This document shows, one piece after another, positions 47,159 through 55,693 of a stretch of 64,000 nt of DNA (its first letter is position 1; each line of letters opens with the position of its first letter). Where the stretch lies: the NCBI GenBank assembly GCA_019359435.1, contig JAHHHI010000059.1:62001-126000 (forward strand). Reading direction: 5' to 3'. Under the pieces are notes generated by a model, which worked only from the letters and a program-made list of their open reading frames with translations, had not been told where the DNA came from and made no database searches. The DNA comes from Kaiparowitsia implicata GSE-PSE-MK54-09C. GTDB lineage: Bacteria > Cyanobacteriota > Cyanobacteriia > Elainellales > Elainellaceae. The position numbers and the translations under genes are program-made.

Positions 47159-49207
47159 ATGATCAGCATTTCCTCTTCAGTGCTCGACGAACTGCTGCAA
47201 CGGTTGCCTCAGTTGCGACCCCAGCTTTATTTCAAATCGTCGCTGACGGCGCTTTCTCACGCCATGGAAGACCAGGTGTTGGCCTCAAGTGGCGACCCCT
47301 TGGTGATTGCGAGCTTTCAGCGAGAGCGATTTTATCGACAAGAGGCCCATCGTTACGACCGCATCGCCAAGCTGACTTCGCAGATCTATGTGCTGGCCGC
47401 GCCTGAAACCAGCTTTATGAGCGGGTCTGATCAGTATGAAACCATTGCCTTTGATCCGTCCGATCAGCTGAGTCAAGAGTGGCATTTGGTGGTGGTTGGC
47501 AGTAGCTATGCAGCTTGCTTAATCTGTCGAGAGCGGCAAAGTGGGGGCGATCGCCCGGCAGTTCCCGAAGGCTCAATGGATCAAAGCCGTCGCTTTGAGG
47601 GCATTTGGACCTTTGACCGCCAGGTGAGCCTGCAGGCCGCCGAGATTTTGCTCGATCGCATTCAGCGCTATCGCCCCAACCTAGCGGCAAAAATCGACCA
47701 AGCCAAAGCACTGCTCGCTCTGCACCCCGATCCCGTGCAAGATCTGGCTGCAGACCCCTTTGCCCAACGGCTGGTGACCCACCTGCAGGCTGGGCATTAT
47801 AAGCTGCTCAAAGCCTATCGATCCATTGCGGCCCAAGAGCAGCGTGAGCGACTGGTCAACTCCATCACCGCTGCGATTCGCCAATCCCTCGACCCCGATT
47901 CTATCTTTCGCGTAGCCGTGCAGGAACTGGGGCAGGCGCTGGAGGTCTGCCGCTGCTTGGTCTATCGCTGCAAGTCAACCGATGACACTGCGGTGCTGGG
48001 GTTTGAAGCCCGACGCAGCGATGCCATTCCGTCCCTGCTGCAGGAATCGTGGCCGTTGGCGGCGAATCCCGTCTTTCAGACCCTGGCAGAGTCGCGGCAG
48101 TCGGTGGCGATCGCCAGCCTCAGCACCGAATCCACCCTTGACCTCCGCCCGATTCAGCCTCAGCTCAATCGCTGGCAGATCAACGCCCTGCTGATGGTGC
48201 CGGTGACTCACCAGGGGCGGCTACTGGGCGTGGTAGAACTGCACCAGTGCGGGAGTGATCCCTACCCCTGGCCCGAGTCGGATGTGCTGCTGGTAGAGGC
48301 GATCGCCAGTCAGCTTGGGGTTGCCATCATCCAGTCTGAAGCCTACGCCAACCTAGACGAACTGAATCAGCAGCTCGAAGCCCTCGAGCGCACCCGCAGC
48401 AACCTGATTGCGATCACCGGGCACGAACTGCGCACGCCCCTGTCCACCATTCAGGTTTGCCTAGAAAGTCTGGCGACGGAGCCGGATATGCCCCTAGAGC
48501 TGCGCCAAGTGATGCTCAGCACTGCCCTTTCCGACGCCGAGCGCATGCGCAAGCTAGTGCAAGACTTTCTCACCCTGTCACGCCTAGAGAGCGGTCGGGT
48601 GGAATGGCATCTAGAGCCGATTGAGATGCAGGAATGCATCGATCTAGCGCTGAGCAGCCTCAAAACCCCAAAAGCCGATGAACCCGCTTCCCTTCCGGCC
48701 ATTGCGACCCAGGTGCCCAGCGAGCTGCCGCCAGTGCGCGCCGATGGGGAATGGCTGGTAGAAGTGCTGACCAAGCTGCTTGATAACGCCTGCAAGTTTA
48801 CCGAGCCCGAGGGGCAAGTGGTGATCGAGGCGAACTTTAGCGGGGGCAAGATGCTGGAAGTCACCATCAGCGACACGGGGCGCGGCATTGAGCCTAACCG
48901 CTTAGAGACCGTGTTTGATCGGTTTTATCAGGAAGAAGGTGCTCTGCGGCGTACGGCGGGCGGCACGGGCCTAGGGCTAGCCATTTGCCGTCAAATTATC
49001 GCCGCACTGGGCGGCACCATCTGGGCCGAGTCGGCTGGGCGCGACCAGGGCAGCCGGTTCCACTTCACGGTGCCGCTCGCCCAACCCTCTACTGAGCAAT
49101 CTGCGGCAGCTCGCGCCAACGGCAACGGCAAAAAAGGCTCCAAACGGGACGAGGCTGAGCTTTCGCCGAAGCCCGCTGCCCGCAAACGCCGCACCAAAAA
49201 AAGTTAG
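47159..49207 (+). CDS. Histidine kinase with DICT and GAF domains
   Basis: Starting at ATG 47159 the protein has 682 residues. The first 150 or so fit the DICT sensory domain (YFKSSLTALSHAMEDQVLAS, FQRERFYRQEAHRY). A GAF domain follows (ITAAIRQSLDPDSIFRVAVQ to LLGVVELHQC). The kinase core comes next: H-box ITGHELRTPLS, N-box LLDNACKFTE, G1 DTGRGI and G2 GTGLGLAICRQII. The C-terminal 35 residues are Lys/Arg-rich (PAARKRRTKKS). No regulator is adjacent. A start at 47060 would add 33 residues of unlikely composition. A HIP1-encoded GGDRP sits in a loop of the DICT region. Confidence 0.88.
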   Translation: MISISSSVLDELLQRLPQLRPQLYFKSSLTALSHAMEDQVLASSGDPLVIASFQRERFYRQEAHRYDRIAKLTSQIYVLAAPETSFMSGSDQYETIAFDPSDQLSQEWHLVVVGSSYAACLICRERQSGGDRPAVPEGSMDQSRRFEGIWTFDRQVSLQAAEILLDRIQRYRPNLAAKIDQAKALLALHPDPVQDLAADPFAQRLVTHLQAGHYKLLKAYRSIAAQEQRERLVNSITAAIRQSLDPDSIFRVAVQELGQALEVCRCLVYRCKSTDDTAVLGFEARRSDAIPSLLQESWPLAANPVFQTLAESRQSVAIASLSTESTLDLRPIQPQLNRWQINALLMVPVTHQGRLLGVVELHQCGSDPYPWPESDVLLVEAIASQLGVAIIQSEAYANLDELNQQLEALERTRSNLIAITGHELRTPLSTIQVCLESLATEPDMPLELRQVMLSTALSDAERMRKLVQDFLTLSRLESGRVEWHLEPIEMQECIDLALSSLKTPKADEPASLPAIATQVPSELPPVRADGEWLVEVLTKLLDNACKFTEPEGQVVIEANFSGGKMLEVTISDTGRGIEPNRLETVFDRFYQEEGALRRTAGGTGLGLAICRQIIAALGGTIWAESAGRDQGSRFHFTVPLAQPSTEQSAAARANGNGKKGSKRDEAELSPKPAARKRRTKKS

Positions 49208-49490
49208 GGGGTTGCAGGAAAGTAAGGTACCCGCTGATCGGACGTTCTTCCTTTGGGAGACGCTGCGCGTTGGCAACGTCTGCCCGAAGGACAAACGGCT
49301 TCGCTTAGCCCTTGATTCCTGACGGTTGAGCGACGTCAAAACCTGACCACCGGATATGCCATTAACCCGTAAATTCCTTAGCGCTAATCCCCGCTTGTTC
49401 TGTTACCACTTGTTTTGCAACAATCGGGTGCGTGATCCATCCCAATTGTGCGGCTCAGGCTGAATTCTTGATTCCCAACTCCGAACTCCT

Positions 49491-49862
49491 ATGCAAATCA
49501 ATCTCCCTGACGTTCTTGCAGATGTAACCGCCGCGTTCGAGCGCTATGAGCAGGCGCTGGTGACTAACGATGTGGCGACGTTAGATGAACTGTTTTGGGA
49601 TAGCCCCCATACCGTGCGCTATGGGGCGACTGAGAATTTGTATGGCTATGGGGCGATCGCCGACTTTCGCAAACAGCGCAGTCCGGTCAATCTGTCGCGC
49701 CGCCTTTCTAACACCGTCATTACGACCTATGGGTCTAATATGGCCACGGCCAATACTGAATTTCACCGCGATGGCACCCACGGACGCCAAAGCCAAACCT
49801 GGATGCGCACCCCCGAAGGCTGGCGCGTGGTAAGCGCCCATGTGTCGTTGATCAAACGCTAG
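49491..49862 (+). CDS. HpxZ/AtzH-like SnoaL-fold protein
   Basis: The 123-residue protein matches the DUF3225 group named HpxZ after oxalurate catabolism. Key stretches are [34 protein letters not shown] and [19 protein letters not shown]. It has the small cone-shaped SnoaL fold. In other bacteria it sits beside amidases of the AtzF/HpxX type; no such gene is in this window, so its partner must be elsewhere. It is monocistronic here and converges with the YciI gene. Confidence 0.85.
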   Translation: MQINLPDVLADVTAAFERYEQALVTNDVATLDELFWDSPHTVRYGATENLYGYGAIADFRKQRSPVNLSRRLSNTVITTYGSNMATANTEFHRDGTHGRQSQTWMRTPEGWRVVSAHVSLIKR

Positions 49863-49884
49863 CGTTAACATCTGCGCTGCTGTG

Positions 49885-50154
49885 CTATAGCGCCTGAATC
49901 CATTCCTTGACGGTGTATTCTGTCCAGATGCCATGGTGCCAGTAGGGGTCGCCCTCGACAAGCTGCCGCACGGCTGCTTCGTCTGGCGCATCATAGATTG
50001 CGAAAACCTGAGACAAATCTTGGGTGGGGCCAATCGTGACCAGCACCCCAGACGCTTTCTGGACGGCCAAGCCGTCAAGATGGGCTTGGCGATGGGGGGC
50101 GCGTTTTTCTAGCACATCGTCACAATAGCTGCCCCACATGACATATTTCGGCAT
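49885..50154 (-). CDS. YciI family protein
   Basis: The 89-residue ferredoxin-like dimer opens MPKYVMWGSYCDDVLEKRAP, with RQAHLDGLAVQKASG and the His-Asp pair region DPYWHHGIWTEYTVKEW expected of the YCII family. Members are small possible hydrolases or dehydratases of unsettled function. The start ATG has a GAGGAG site 6–8 bases upstream. It is alone on the minus strand. Confidence 0.85.
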   Translation of the reverse strand: MPKYVMWGSYCDDVLEKRAPHRQAHLDGLAVQKASGVLVTIGPTQDLSQVFAIYDAPDEAAVRQLVEGDPYWHHGIWTEYTVKEWIQAL

Positions 50155-50905
50155 AACAACTCCTCAAAACGCCTTCCCAATTATGGCGCTGGTGGGTCAA
50201 GAATACCGAGAGTTCAGCCTTAGATAGCCATCCTCTCAGCTCAGGTTCGCGTGGTTTCGATAGCAGTGTTTCAAACCCGATCTGCTCGTGGCATAGGCAG
50301 AGTGAAGCTGGGACTCTACGGCACTGACGGGCGGTTCGACTGAGTGCAGGTATCGTGGATTCGGGATCTATGGTACATCTACTGCCAGAGAGAAGCCTAC
50401 CTAAGCGCGCGCCTCGATGATGCCAACGAACATTGCGGCGGCGATCGCCCCCCTTCCGATCTTGACAGTGCTGGTGCTGCTGGTGGGGCTGCGGCTGCCT
50501 GCCAGTCGCACCACGCCCCTTGCCTTTGCAGTAACGGCGGCGGCGGCGCGGCGGGGCTGGTTCATTCCCCAACAGTCCTGGGATTTTCCATCCTTGGAGC
50601 AGTGAACCGAGTCGTGGCTGGGAAGCCACACACCGACTCTGGCGGTGAACCATGCCCCCATGAGGACGGGCGCTGAAGCGCTGACTGGGCTGGGTTTGTA
50701 GGTGGAGGACTATACTCAGCGCGAACTTCCTAACGAAATCTGTGCGGATCAGTTCAACGTGTGCCGCGTGAGTTCGGGCTATGCTCAAACCTTCGCAGCG
50801 CCTGCCTGCGCGCAAGGGGAGGGTGGCTAAATGGGCGATCGCCCGCTTCCTCCTCAACTCTCTGCTGCATAACGCCCGGGCCAGACTAAGCCGCGACTGG
50901 CCGCC
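50155..50905. other. Degenerate region with gene remnants
   Basis: About 750 bases. It includes a lactate-permease fragment (50417–50605) and a nested hairpin formed by GAGTCG/CGACTC and GTGGCT/AGCCAC near 50609–50640. A long Arg/His-rich frame on the minus strand is not believed to be a gene. The region looks like decayed DNA. Confidence 0.5.
50417..50605 (+). pseudogene. Remnant of an L-lactate permease N-terminus
   Basis: Residues 11–44 of this 62-codon frame (APLPILTVLVLLVGLRLPAS, then RTTPLAFAVTAAAA) read like the first helix and loop of LctP/LldP lactate permeases, which are normally above 500 residues. The likeness ends abruptly at RRGWFIPQQSW, and a stop follows. No further permease sequence was seen downstream. 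I read it as the stub left by a large deletion. The match is from memory of the family. Confidence 0.45.
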
Positions 50906-51535
50906 CTACACCGCGTGCCGCAGCGCGGCCAGATTGCTGCTGCAAATGGCGGTCAGATTGCGAGTAATTTTTTCAATGTCCCAGTTCCACCATTGGATCT
51001 GTAGCAGCTCCTCAATCACGGCCTCATCGAACCGGAGCCGGATGGGCTGTGCTGGGTTGCCACCGACTACCGTGTAAGGTGCGACGTTGCGCGTTACCAA
51101 TGCGCCGCTGGCCACGATCGCACCATCCCCAATCTGCACACCGGGCATCAGCGTGGCGTGGTAGCCCAGCCACACATCGTTGCCGACCACGGTGTCGCCC
51201 TTGTTGGGCCAGTCGGTCGGCATGGCATGCTCCCAGCCTTCTCCAAAGACCGGAAATGGATAGTTGGTGAACCAGTCGGTGCGGTGGTTGCCGCCGTTCA
51301 TGATGAAGGTGACCCCTGCGGCGATGCTGCAAAACTTGCCGATGATCAGCTTGTCACCGATGAAGTCAAAGTGATACAGCACATTGCGCTCAAAGCCCTC
51401 GGGATCGGTGGGATCATCGTAATAGGTATAGTCTCCTACGAGGATGTTGGGGTTCTGAATGATGGGCTTGAGGAACACCAGCCGATCAACCCCAGGCATG
51501 GGATAGCGAGACTGGGGCGAGGGGCCGTGGCTCAT
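50906..51535 (-). CDS. Vat-like xenobiotic O-acetyltransferase
   Basis: The 209-residue left-handed beta-helix acetyltransferase is of the streptogramin/chloramphenicol (Vat/CatB) group. Conserved blocks are NILVGDYTYYDDPTDPEGFE, VLYHFDFIGDKLIIGKFCSI, the catalytic His in FIMNGGNHRTDWFTNYPF, and GNDVWLGYHATLMPGVQIG. Acetyl-CoA is the donor. The natural substrate may be an antibiotic or an ordinary metabolite. Its ATG overlaps the stop of txlA (ATGA), so the two are translationally coupled. Length and active site look intact. Confidence 0.9.
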   Translation of the reverse strand: MSHGPSPQSRYPMPGVDRLVFLKPIIQNPNILVGDYTYYDDPTDPEGFERNVLYHFDFIGDKLIIGKFCSIAAGVTFIMNGGNHRTDWFTNYPFPVFGEGWEHAMPTDWPNKGDTVVGNDVWLGYHATLMPGVQIGDGAIVASGALVTRNVAPYTVVGGNPAQPIRLRFDEAVIEELLQIQWWNWDIEKITRNLTAICSSNLAALRHAV

Positions 51536-52143
51536 AGGCTAGGTTGCACCTGCGCGCCGTGGCTACGGGGATCTTCCCCAGCACTGGCTTGGGGAGCCAG
51601 GGGATCGCTGACTTTGGAGGTTTGGCCGCTGGCTTTGGCAAAGGGCAGTTCAGCCTCGTTGGCGGCTAGTGCATCTAAGTTGGACGCCATGACGGTTGCG
51701 GGCACTTCGCCAATGATGGTGCCCAGGGCGTCGCCATCGCCGTCGATAAATACAAAGTGGGGGATGCCATCGACGCGGTAGTTAAGCAACTCGGGCAGCC
51801 ACTTGTTGTTGTCGACGTTGAGCATGACGAAGTTGATGCGATCGCCATACTCTTGCTTCAGCGTCAGCATATCCCCGGCCATCGCCCGACAACTGGTGCA
51901 CCAATTGGCGTAGAACTCCATCAGCATCGGCTTGCTGTCTAGTTGCGCGACTTCTAAGGGAGTAGCCTCGGCGGCAAGGGTTTCTAGCGATCCGGCGCTG
52001 CTTTCGCTGCGTAGGCCAAAGACGAGGGCAATGCTTAGGGCGATCGCCACCATCACCACCAAAAAGTTGCGAATGCGGCGCTCTAACCCAGCGCTGAGGT
52101 CAGGATTGGAGGGCGGTGGGGAACCGGGAGAATTAGCTGTCAT
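51532..52143 (-). CDS. txlA: Membrane-anchored thioredoxin-like protein (TxlA/HCF164 type)
   Basis: The 203-residue protein has a cytosolic start, one membrane helix (about 27–46, FLVVMVAIALSIALVFGL) and a thioredoxin domain with active site WCTSCR in MEFYANWCTSCRAMAGDML. The relatives TxlA and plant HCF164 carry reducing power across the thylakoid membrane for cytochrome b6f assembly. A Ser/Pro-rich tail follows the domain. It is the upstream partner of the Vat-like gene, with a 4-base overlap. The ATG at 52143 is supported by family alignment from memory. Confidence 0.92.
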   Translation of the reverse strand: MTANSPGSPPPSNPDLSAGLERRIRNFLVVMVAIALSIALVFGLRSESSAGSLETLAAEATPLEVAQLDSKPMLMEFYANWCTSCRAMAGDMLTLKQEYGDRINFVMLNVDNNKWLPELLNYRVDGIPHFVFIDGDGDALGTIIGEVPATVMASNLDALAANEAELPFAKASGQTSKVSDPLAPQASAGEDPRSHGAQVQPSL

Positions 52144-52224
52144 TACATTTCAATAGAATGCTTACGTCGAATCACGAGACCAGCGGGGGAGTGTCGGCAG
52201 AACATCCAGGTACACTGTTGTACA

Positions 52225-52272
52225 GGAAGCCTATGCCAGAAGCCTATGCCAGAAGCCTATGCCAGAAGCCCC
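52225..52272. repeat. 13-bp tandem repeat
   Basis: AGAAGCCTATGCC is repeated at 52225–52237 (first base changed), 52238–52250 and 52251–52263, with a partial fourth copy. It lies between the divergent txlA and NIL-ferredoxin genes, a place where copy-number change could affect promoter spacing. Confidence 0.85.
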
Positions 52273-52437
52273 AAACCCACGCGCTACAGTAGGAGTGTGA
52301 GCGGAGTGCAAGAAGTTTATGGGTGGAGTGTGAGGGCGATCGCCCTTTATGCCGTCTGCCGTTTCATCGCTCTGCCGTTTCATCTCTCAGTGTAACCCTA
52401 GCCTTGGGTGTAGCCCTACCCTTGTAGAACCAAGCCT

Positions 52438-52842
52438 GTGAAAAAGCGCGTCACTCTCACGTTCCCCAAGCGCTCAGTCCATATGCCCGTCACCTATCGG
52501 CTGGCAAAAGACTTTAATGTAGCGGCTAACATCATTCGGGCGCAGGTTGCCCCGAACCAGATTGGCACGCTGCTGGTAGAACTGTCGGGTGACATTGACC
52601 AGCTCGATGCAGCGATGGAATGGCTGCGCCTGCAAGACATTGGCATTTCGACCCTGAGTCGCGAAATCCAGATTGACATGGAAAGCTGTGTTCACTGTGG
52701 GCTGTGTACGGGCATTTGTCCCACGGAAGCCCTGACGCTGGATTCAGAAACTTGGCAGCTCAATTTTGCGCGATCGCGCTGCATTGTTTGCGAGCAGTGC
52801 ATTCCCACCTGTCCAGTTCAAGCGATTTCTACTAATCTCTGA
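52438..52842 (+). CDS. NIL-domain ferredoxin, two [4Fe-4S] clusters
   Basis: The 134-residue protein starts at GTG 52438. Residues 1–78 are a NIL domain, a small ligand-binding fold also found on methionine ABC ATPases (VTYRLAKDFNVAANIIRAQV). The C-terminal half holds two cluster motifs, CVHCGLCTGICPTEAL and CIVCEQCIPTCPVQAI. Archaeal relatives work in sulfur insertion into homocysteine. The cyanobacterial role is not settled. A membrane protein gene follows after 11 bases. Confidence 0.9.
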   Translation: MKKRVTLTFPKRSVHMPVTYRLAKDFNVAANIIRAQVAPNQIGTLLVELSGDIDQLDAAMEWLRLQDIGISTLSREIQIDMESCVHCGLCTGICPTEALTLDSETWQLNFARSRCIVCEQCIPTCPVQAISTNL

Positions 52843-52853
52843 GGGGGCTTTCT

Positions 52854-53285
52854 ATGCGCAATCCCCTAGTGTCTCTGGCGTTGCTGTTTGGAGCCTATAC
52901 CGTCTTTAGCTGGTATCTCTATAGCCTGACAGTGCCGACGGTGGTGTGGCTGCTGGTGTTGGTGCTGGTGCTGGTGCAGACACTCTTGCTTACCACCTGG
53001 TCGCAATCGCTGCGGCGGTTTTCGGTGCGGTGGCTAAAGTCTGATCTAGGCTATTTTTCGGCTATTTTGTTAATCGCGCTGTCGGTGGTGTTTGCGCTGG
53101 TGTGGCACCGCATTTTTCAGTATGTGTTGATAGTGGTGGCGTCAGAAATTTTGGCCCGGTTGGATCTGCAAAATTGCGGCTTCAATCGATGGCAGACGCT
53201 GTTGCTGCTGACGCTGGTGTCTGCGGTGGGGCTGGCTGTTGGCTGGACGGCTACGTTTACGCTGGCGACCCCGGGTGAGGTGTAG
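52854..53285 (+). CDS. Small four-helix membrane protein of unknown function
   Basis: I do not recognise the family. The 143 residues contain four hydrophobic segments: VSLALLFGAYTVFSWYLYSL, VVWLLVLVLVLVQTLLL, YFSAILLIALSVVFALVW and LLLLTLVSAVGLAVGW. Basic loops lie between them (SQSLRRFSVRWLK). It begins 11 bases after the NIL-ferredoxin with a GAGGGGG site and is probably co-translated with it. A membrane partner for a cluster-bearing protein hints at electron transfer or sulfur chemistry at a membrane; this is inference from position. Confidence 0.8.
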   Translation: MRNPLVSLALLFGAYTVFSWYLYSLTVPTVVWLLVLVLVLVQTLLLTTWSQSLRRFSVRWLKSDLGYFSAILLIALSVVFALVWHRIFQYVLIVVASEILARLDLQNCGFNRWQTLLLLTLVSAVGLAVGWTATFTLATPGEV

Positions 53286-53448
53286 CGATTCAAAACTGTG
53301 AGATCGGTGGCGAGTCCGGTGGCGGGGGCGGGGGAACCTGCTGTGGTGCAGCTGGATGGGGAGTTGCTAAGGGGATTGAGCTTCTGGTGGATTGGCTGGT
53401 ATCGGGGTTATTCTTTTCGCGAGCGAAAGGGTCAGCAGAACCAAGCCT

Positions 53449-53516
53449 TGGGGGAACGTTCCCCCAAACCCCCGCTAGGGGACGAAGCACGTCCCCTAGA
53501 ACCCCTCCGCAAGGGG
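53449..53516. repeat. Triple hairpin array
   Basis: TGGGGGAACGTTCCCCCA is a perfect 18-base palindrome (53449–53466). CTAGGGGACG/CGTCCCCTAG (53475–53484 with 53490–53499) follows with loop AAGCA. CCCCT/AGGGG (53502–53506 with 53512–53516) completes the array. It shares the GGGGAAC/GTTCCCC module with the 37155–37194 element, so both may belong to one dispersed repeat family. Confidence 0.8.
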
Positions 53517-53683
53517 TGGGGATGGGTGGCGGTGGGCGGGGCGTTGGCGGGGCCGCTTCGATGGGTGGCGGTGAGATGAATGGGTGGTGGTGAGATGATG
53601 GGCGCGATCGCCCAAGGGTAGGGCCGTGCTAAAGGCTCTGGGTTTGGGTGGAGGGTGTGTGGGGGCGTGTGATGCGCTGGTCT

Positions 53684-53719
53684 AAAAACCCCTTGGTGCG
53701 CTGTGGGCACCAAGGGGTT
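53684..53719 (-). terminator. Rho-independent terminator of mraY
   Basis: AACCCCTTGGTG (53687–53698) is perfectly complementary to CACCAAGGGGTT (53708–53719), with a 9-base loop. On the minus strand the 12-bp stem runs straight into TTTTT. It lies about 35 bases past the mraY stop and is the clearest terminator in the window. Confidence 0.9.
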
Positions 53720-53754
53720 AATTGCGATAGGTTTGCGATGGGTTCAGGCTGAGA

Positions 53755-54879
53755 TTATTGAAATAGCACGAGGCAGAGGCATACCAAGAGGACAGAGATG
53801 CCGTAGAACCAGGCAACGACGCGGGTTTCTTGCCAGCCGCTTAGCTCAAGATGGTGATGCAGGGGGGCCATCTTGAACAGGCGTTTGCCGATGCCATGCT
53901 CGTTTTTTGTTGCTTTATAAAAGCCGACTTGGGCAATCACCGACAGGGTCTCGAGCAGGAACAGGCCGCTCAGCAGGAGCAGCACGAGCAGGGTGTTGCT
54001 GAGGATGGCGGTCGCTGCTAGCGCCCCGCCTAGAGCTAGCGACCCTGTGTCGCCCATGAACACGCGCGCGGGATTGTGGTTGTGAGCGACAAACCCGAGG
54101 AATCCGCCGCTGAGGCAAGCGCAGAAGACCATCAGTTCGGGATGGGCGGGTGCGACGAGAGCACCCAGGCCCAGCAGGGCGATCGCCCCGGTTCCACCGG
54201 CGAGTCCATCAAGGCCATCGGTGAGGTTGGTGGCGTTGCTTTCGGCAACGAGGGCAAACCAGGCGATCGCCCAGAATAACAGACCCAGGTGCAATATTAC
54301 GCCAAAGGGCAAGACCAGATTGGCAAGCTCAACGGGTTGATAGAGCAAGGCCCAGAGGCAAAAGGCTCCAGCGCAAATGACTTGCAGCGCCAGCTTTTGC
54401 CGAGGGGAGATGCCTTTGTTAGACCGTCGGCGCAGAATTTGCCAGTCGTCTAACCAGCCAATGAAGCCGAAGGAGAGCGTGAGCAGGGACGCCGCCAGCA
54501 CATCGCCGTGGAACCCCGTGAAGAGGAGGGCGATCGCCACCGCAACTGGAATAATAAAAATGCCGCCCATGGTGGGCGTGCCTGCTTTTTTGAGGTGCCC
54601 TTGGGGGCCATCTTCTCGAATGATCTGCCCGGCCTTGAGCGCTTGCAGAATGGGAATCACCTTGAGCCCTGCGGCCCAAGCGGCGATCGCCGTCACAACC
54701 AAGGGCACCGTCAGCGTTGCCTCTGTCGTAAAGGAACGCCCTGATACCCAATCCAGCACCCATGCAGCAGCGGTTAATACACCCGTGAGCGATAAAAACA
54801 GGACGCGCCCTGTTAATTTTATTGAGTCTGCCGAAAAATATTTTGCATCCACGATAGCGTAATCGTCACTCCACACCAC
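53755..54879 (-). CDS. mraY: Phospho-N-acetylmuramoyl-pentapeptide transferase
   Basis: MraY makes lipid I, the first membrane step of peptidoglycan synthesis. The polytopic enzyme shows GTPTMGGIFIIP, FIGWLDDWQILRRRSNKG (catalytic Asp pair), ATNLTDGLDGLAGG, FMGDTGSLALGG and APLHHHLELSGW. The frame opens with GTG at 54879. A GTG at 54852 (giving VDAKYFSADS) resembles the start I recall for cyanobacterial MraY and is at least as likely. The gene is monocistronic, outside any dcw cluster, and ends at a strong terminator. Confidence 0.95.
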   Translation of the reverse strand: MVWSDDYAIVDAKYFSADSIKLTGRVLFLSLTGVLTAAAWVLDWVSGRSFTTEATLTVPLVVTAIAAWAAGLKVIPILQALKAGQIIREDGPQGHLKKAGTPTMGGIFIIPVAVAIALLFTGFHGDVLAASLLTLSFGFIGWLDDWQILRRRSNKGISPRQKLALQVICAGAFCLWALLYQPVELANLVLPFGVILHLGLLFWAIAWFALVAESNATNLTDGLDGLAGGTGAIALLGLGALVAPAHPELMVFCACLSGGFLGFVAHNHNPARVFMGDTGSLALGGALAATAILSNTLLVLLLLSGLFLLETLSVIAQVGFYKATKNEHGIGKRLFKMAPLHHHLELSGWQETRVVAWFYGISVLLVCLCLVLFQ

Positions 54880-55279
54880 ATATCCACATCACACACTCCA
54901 AGGCTGAAAACAACCTTTCAGAATTAAATACCAAAGATTACACGCAAACAAGGAATTAGGAACACAAATTTTGCAAATCTCGACTAGATAGAGTCCCATT
55001 CGCCTCATCCATGCGCCAGATCCCAGAGTTTTCTCGCAAATTCCACGGGCTCAGCAAAACCTGTGCCCTAACTCTACCCCCTTCTTGCGGTTCTCGCGCT
55101 TCGAGTTTGACCAATTCGCACGAATTCTGCGATGTGTCACCCGTGCGATCGCCAAGAGCACATCCTAAAATGGGCTCAGCCGTTTGAGCAATGGCTAGGT
55201 CTGAGTTTTGGTGTGCGGTTTATCTCTAATGATCCCTATCTCTAATGATCCCTATCTCTAATAGGTCTATCTCTAATCT
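54880..55279. other. Divergent intergenic region, mraY/ybjQ
   Basis: About 400 bases between divergent genes. A 16-base unit TATCTCTAATGATCCC is repeated at 55221–55236 and 55237–55252, with a partial third copy just before the YbjQ start. AT-rich DNA at 54905–54980 probably carries the mraY promoter. No gene is supported. Confidence 0.55.
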
Positions 55280-55615
55280 ATGATCACAACAACATCCCAA
55301 GCAATTGACGGCAAGCCGATCGAGGCCTATCTGGGCATTGTGTGCGGCGAGGCTATTTTGGGCACCAACATTTTTCGCGACTTCTTTGCCAGCATTCGCG
55401 ATGTGGTGGGTGGGCGCACGGCCTCCTACGAGCGATCGCTCCGCGAAGCCCGCAATACCGCCATTCAAGAAATGACCCAGGCGGCTCAAGCGCTCGGGGC
55501 CAATGCCGTCATCGCCATTGATATTGACTACGAATCCATCAGCATCAACAACGGCGGCACCATGCTGATGGTGGCCGCCAGCGGCACCGCCGTGCGCTAT
55601 AGCACTCGCCCGTAG
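55280..55615 (+). CDS. YbjQ/UPF0145 family protein
   Basis: The 111-residue protein carries the whole family pattern: [56 protein letters not shown] and [17 protein letters not shown]. Members form pentameric rings and are sometimes called heavy-metal-binding, but their function is open. It has its own promoter region containing the 16-base repeat. A hairpin follows the stop. Confidence 0.92.
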   Translation: MITTTSQAIDGKPIEAYLGIVCGEAILGTNIFRDFFASIRDVVGGRTASYERSLREARNTAIQEMTQAAQALGANAVIAIDIDYESISINNGGTMLMVAASGTAVRYSTRP

Positions 55616-55629
55616 AATAGGGCACATGA

Positions 55630-55670
55630 GGGTGTTGGGACATCGCGCGTCGCGCAGTGCCCCAACACCC
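55630..55670. terminator. Hairpin between convergent genes
   Basis: GGGTGTTGGG (55630–55639) is perfectly complementary to CCCAACACCC (55661–55670). The loop is rich in GCGCG and can fold further. It sits 15 bases after the ybjQ-like stop and 24 before the end of the converging KaiB-domain gene. It may stop transcription from both sides, though T-runs are lacking. Confidence 0.5.
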
Positions 55671-55693
55671 CCTTAACCCAAACTGACGTTAGA

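Larger units (their letters stand above)
53286..53754. other. Intergenic region with hairpin array and mraY terminator
   Basis: About 470 bases. It contains the triple hairpin array (53449–53516) and the mraY terminator (53684–53719). The remainder is G-rich with GGTGG runs. No gene is supported. Confidence 0.6.

Noticed and set aside
50120-50857. Minus-strand frame of 245 codons, Arg/His-rich
   Set aside because: It overlaps the YciI gene and the lactate-permease remnant, has no domain, an odd composition and no ribosome site. GC-rich non-coding DNA gives such frames easily.
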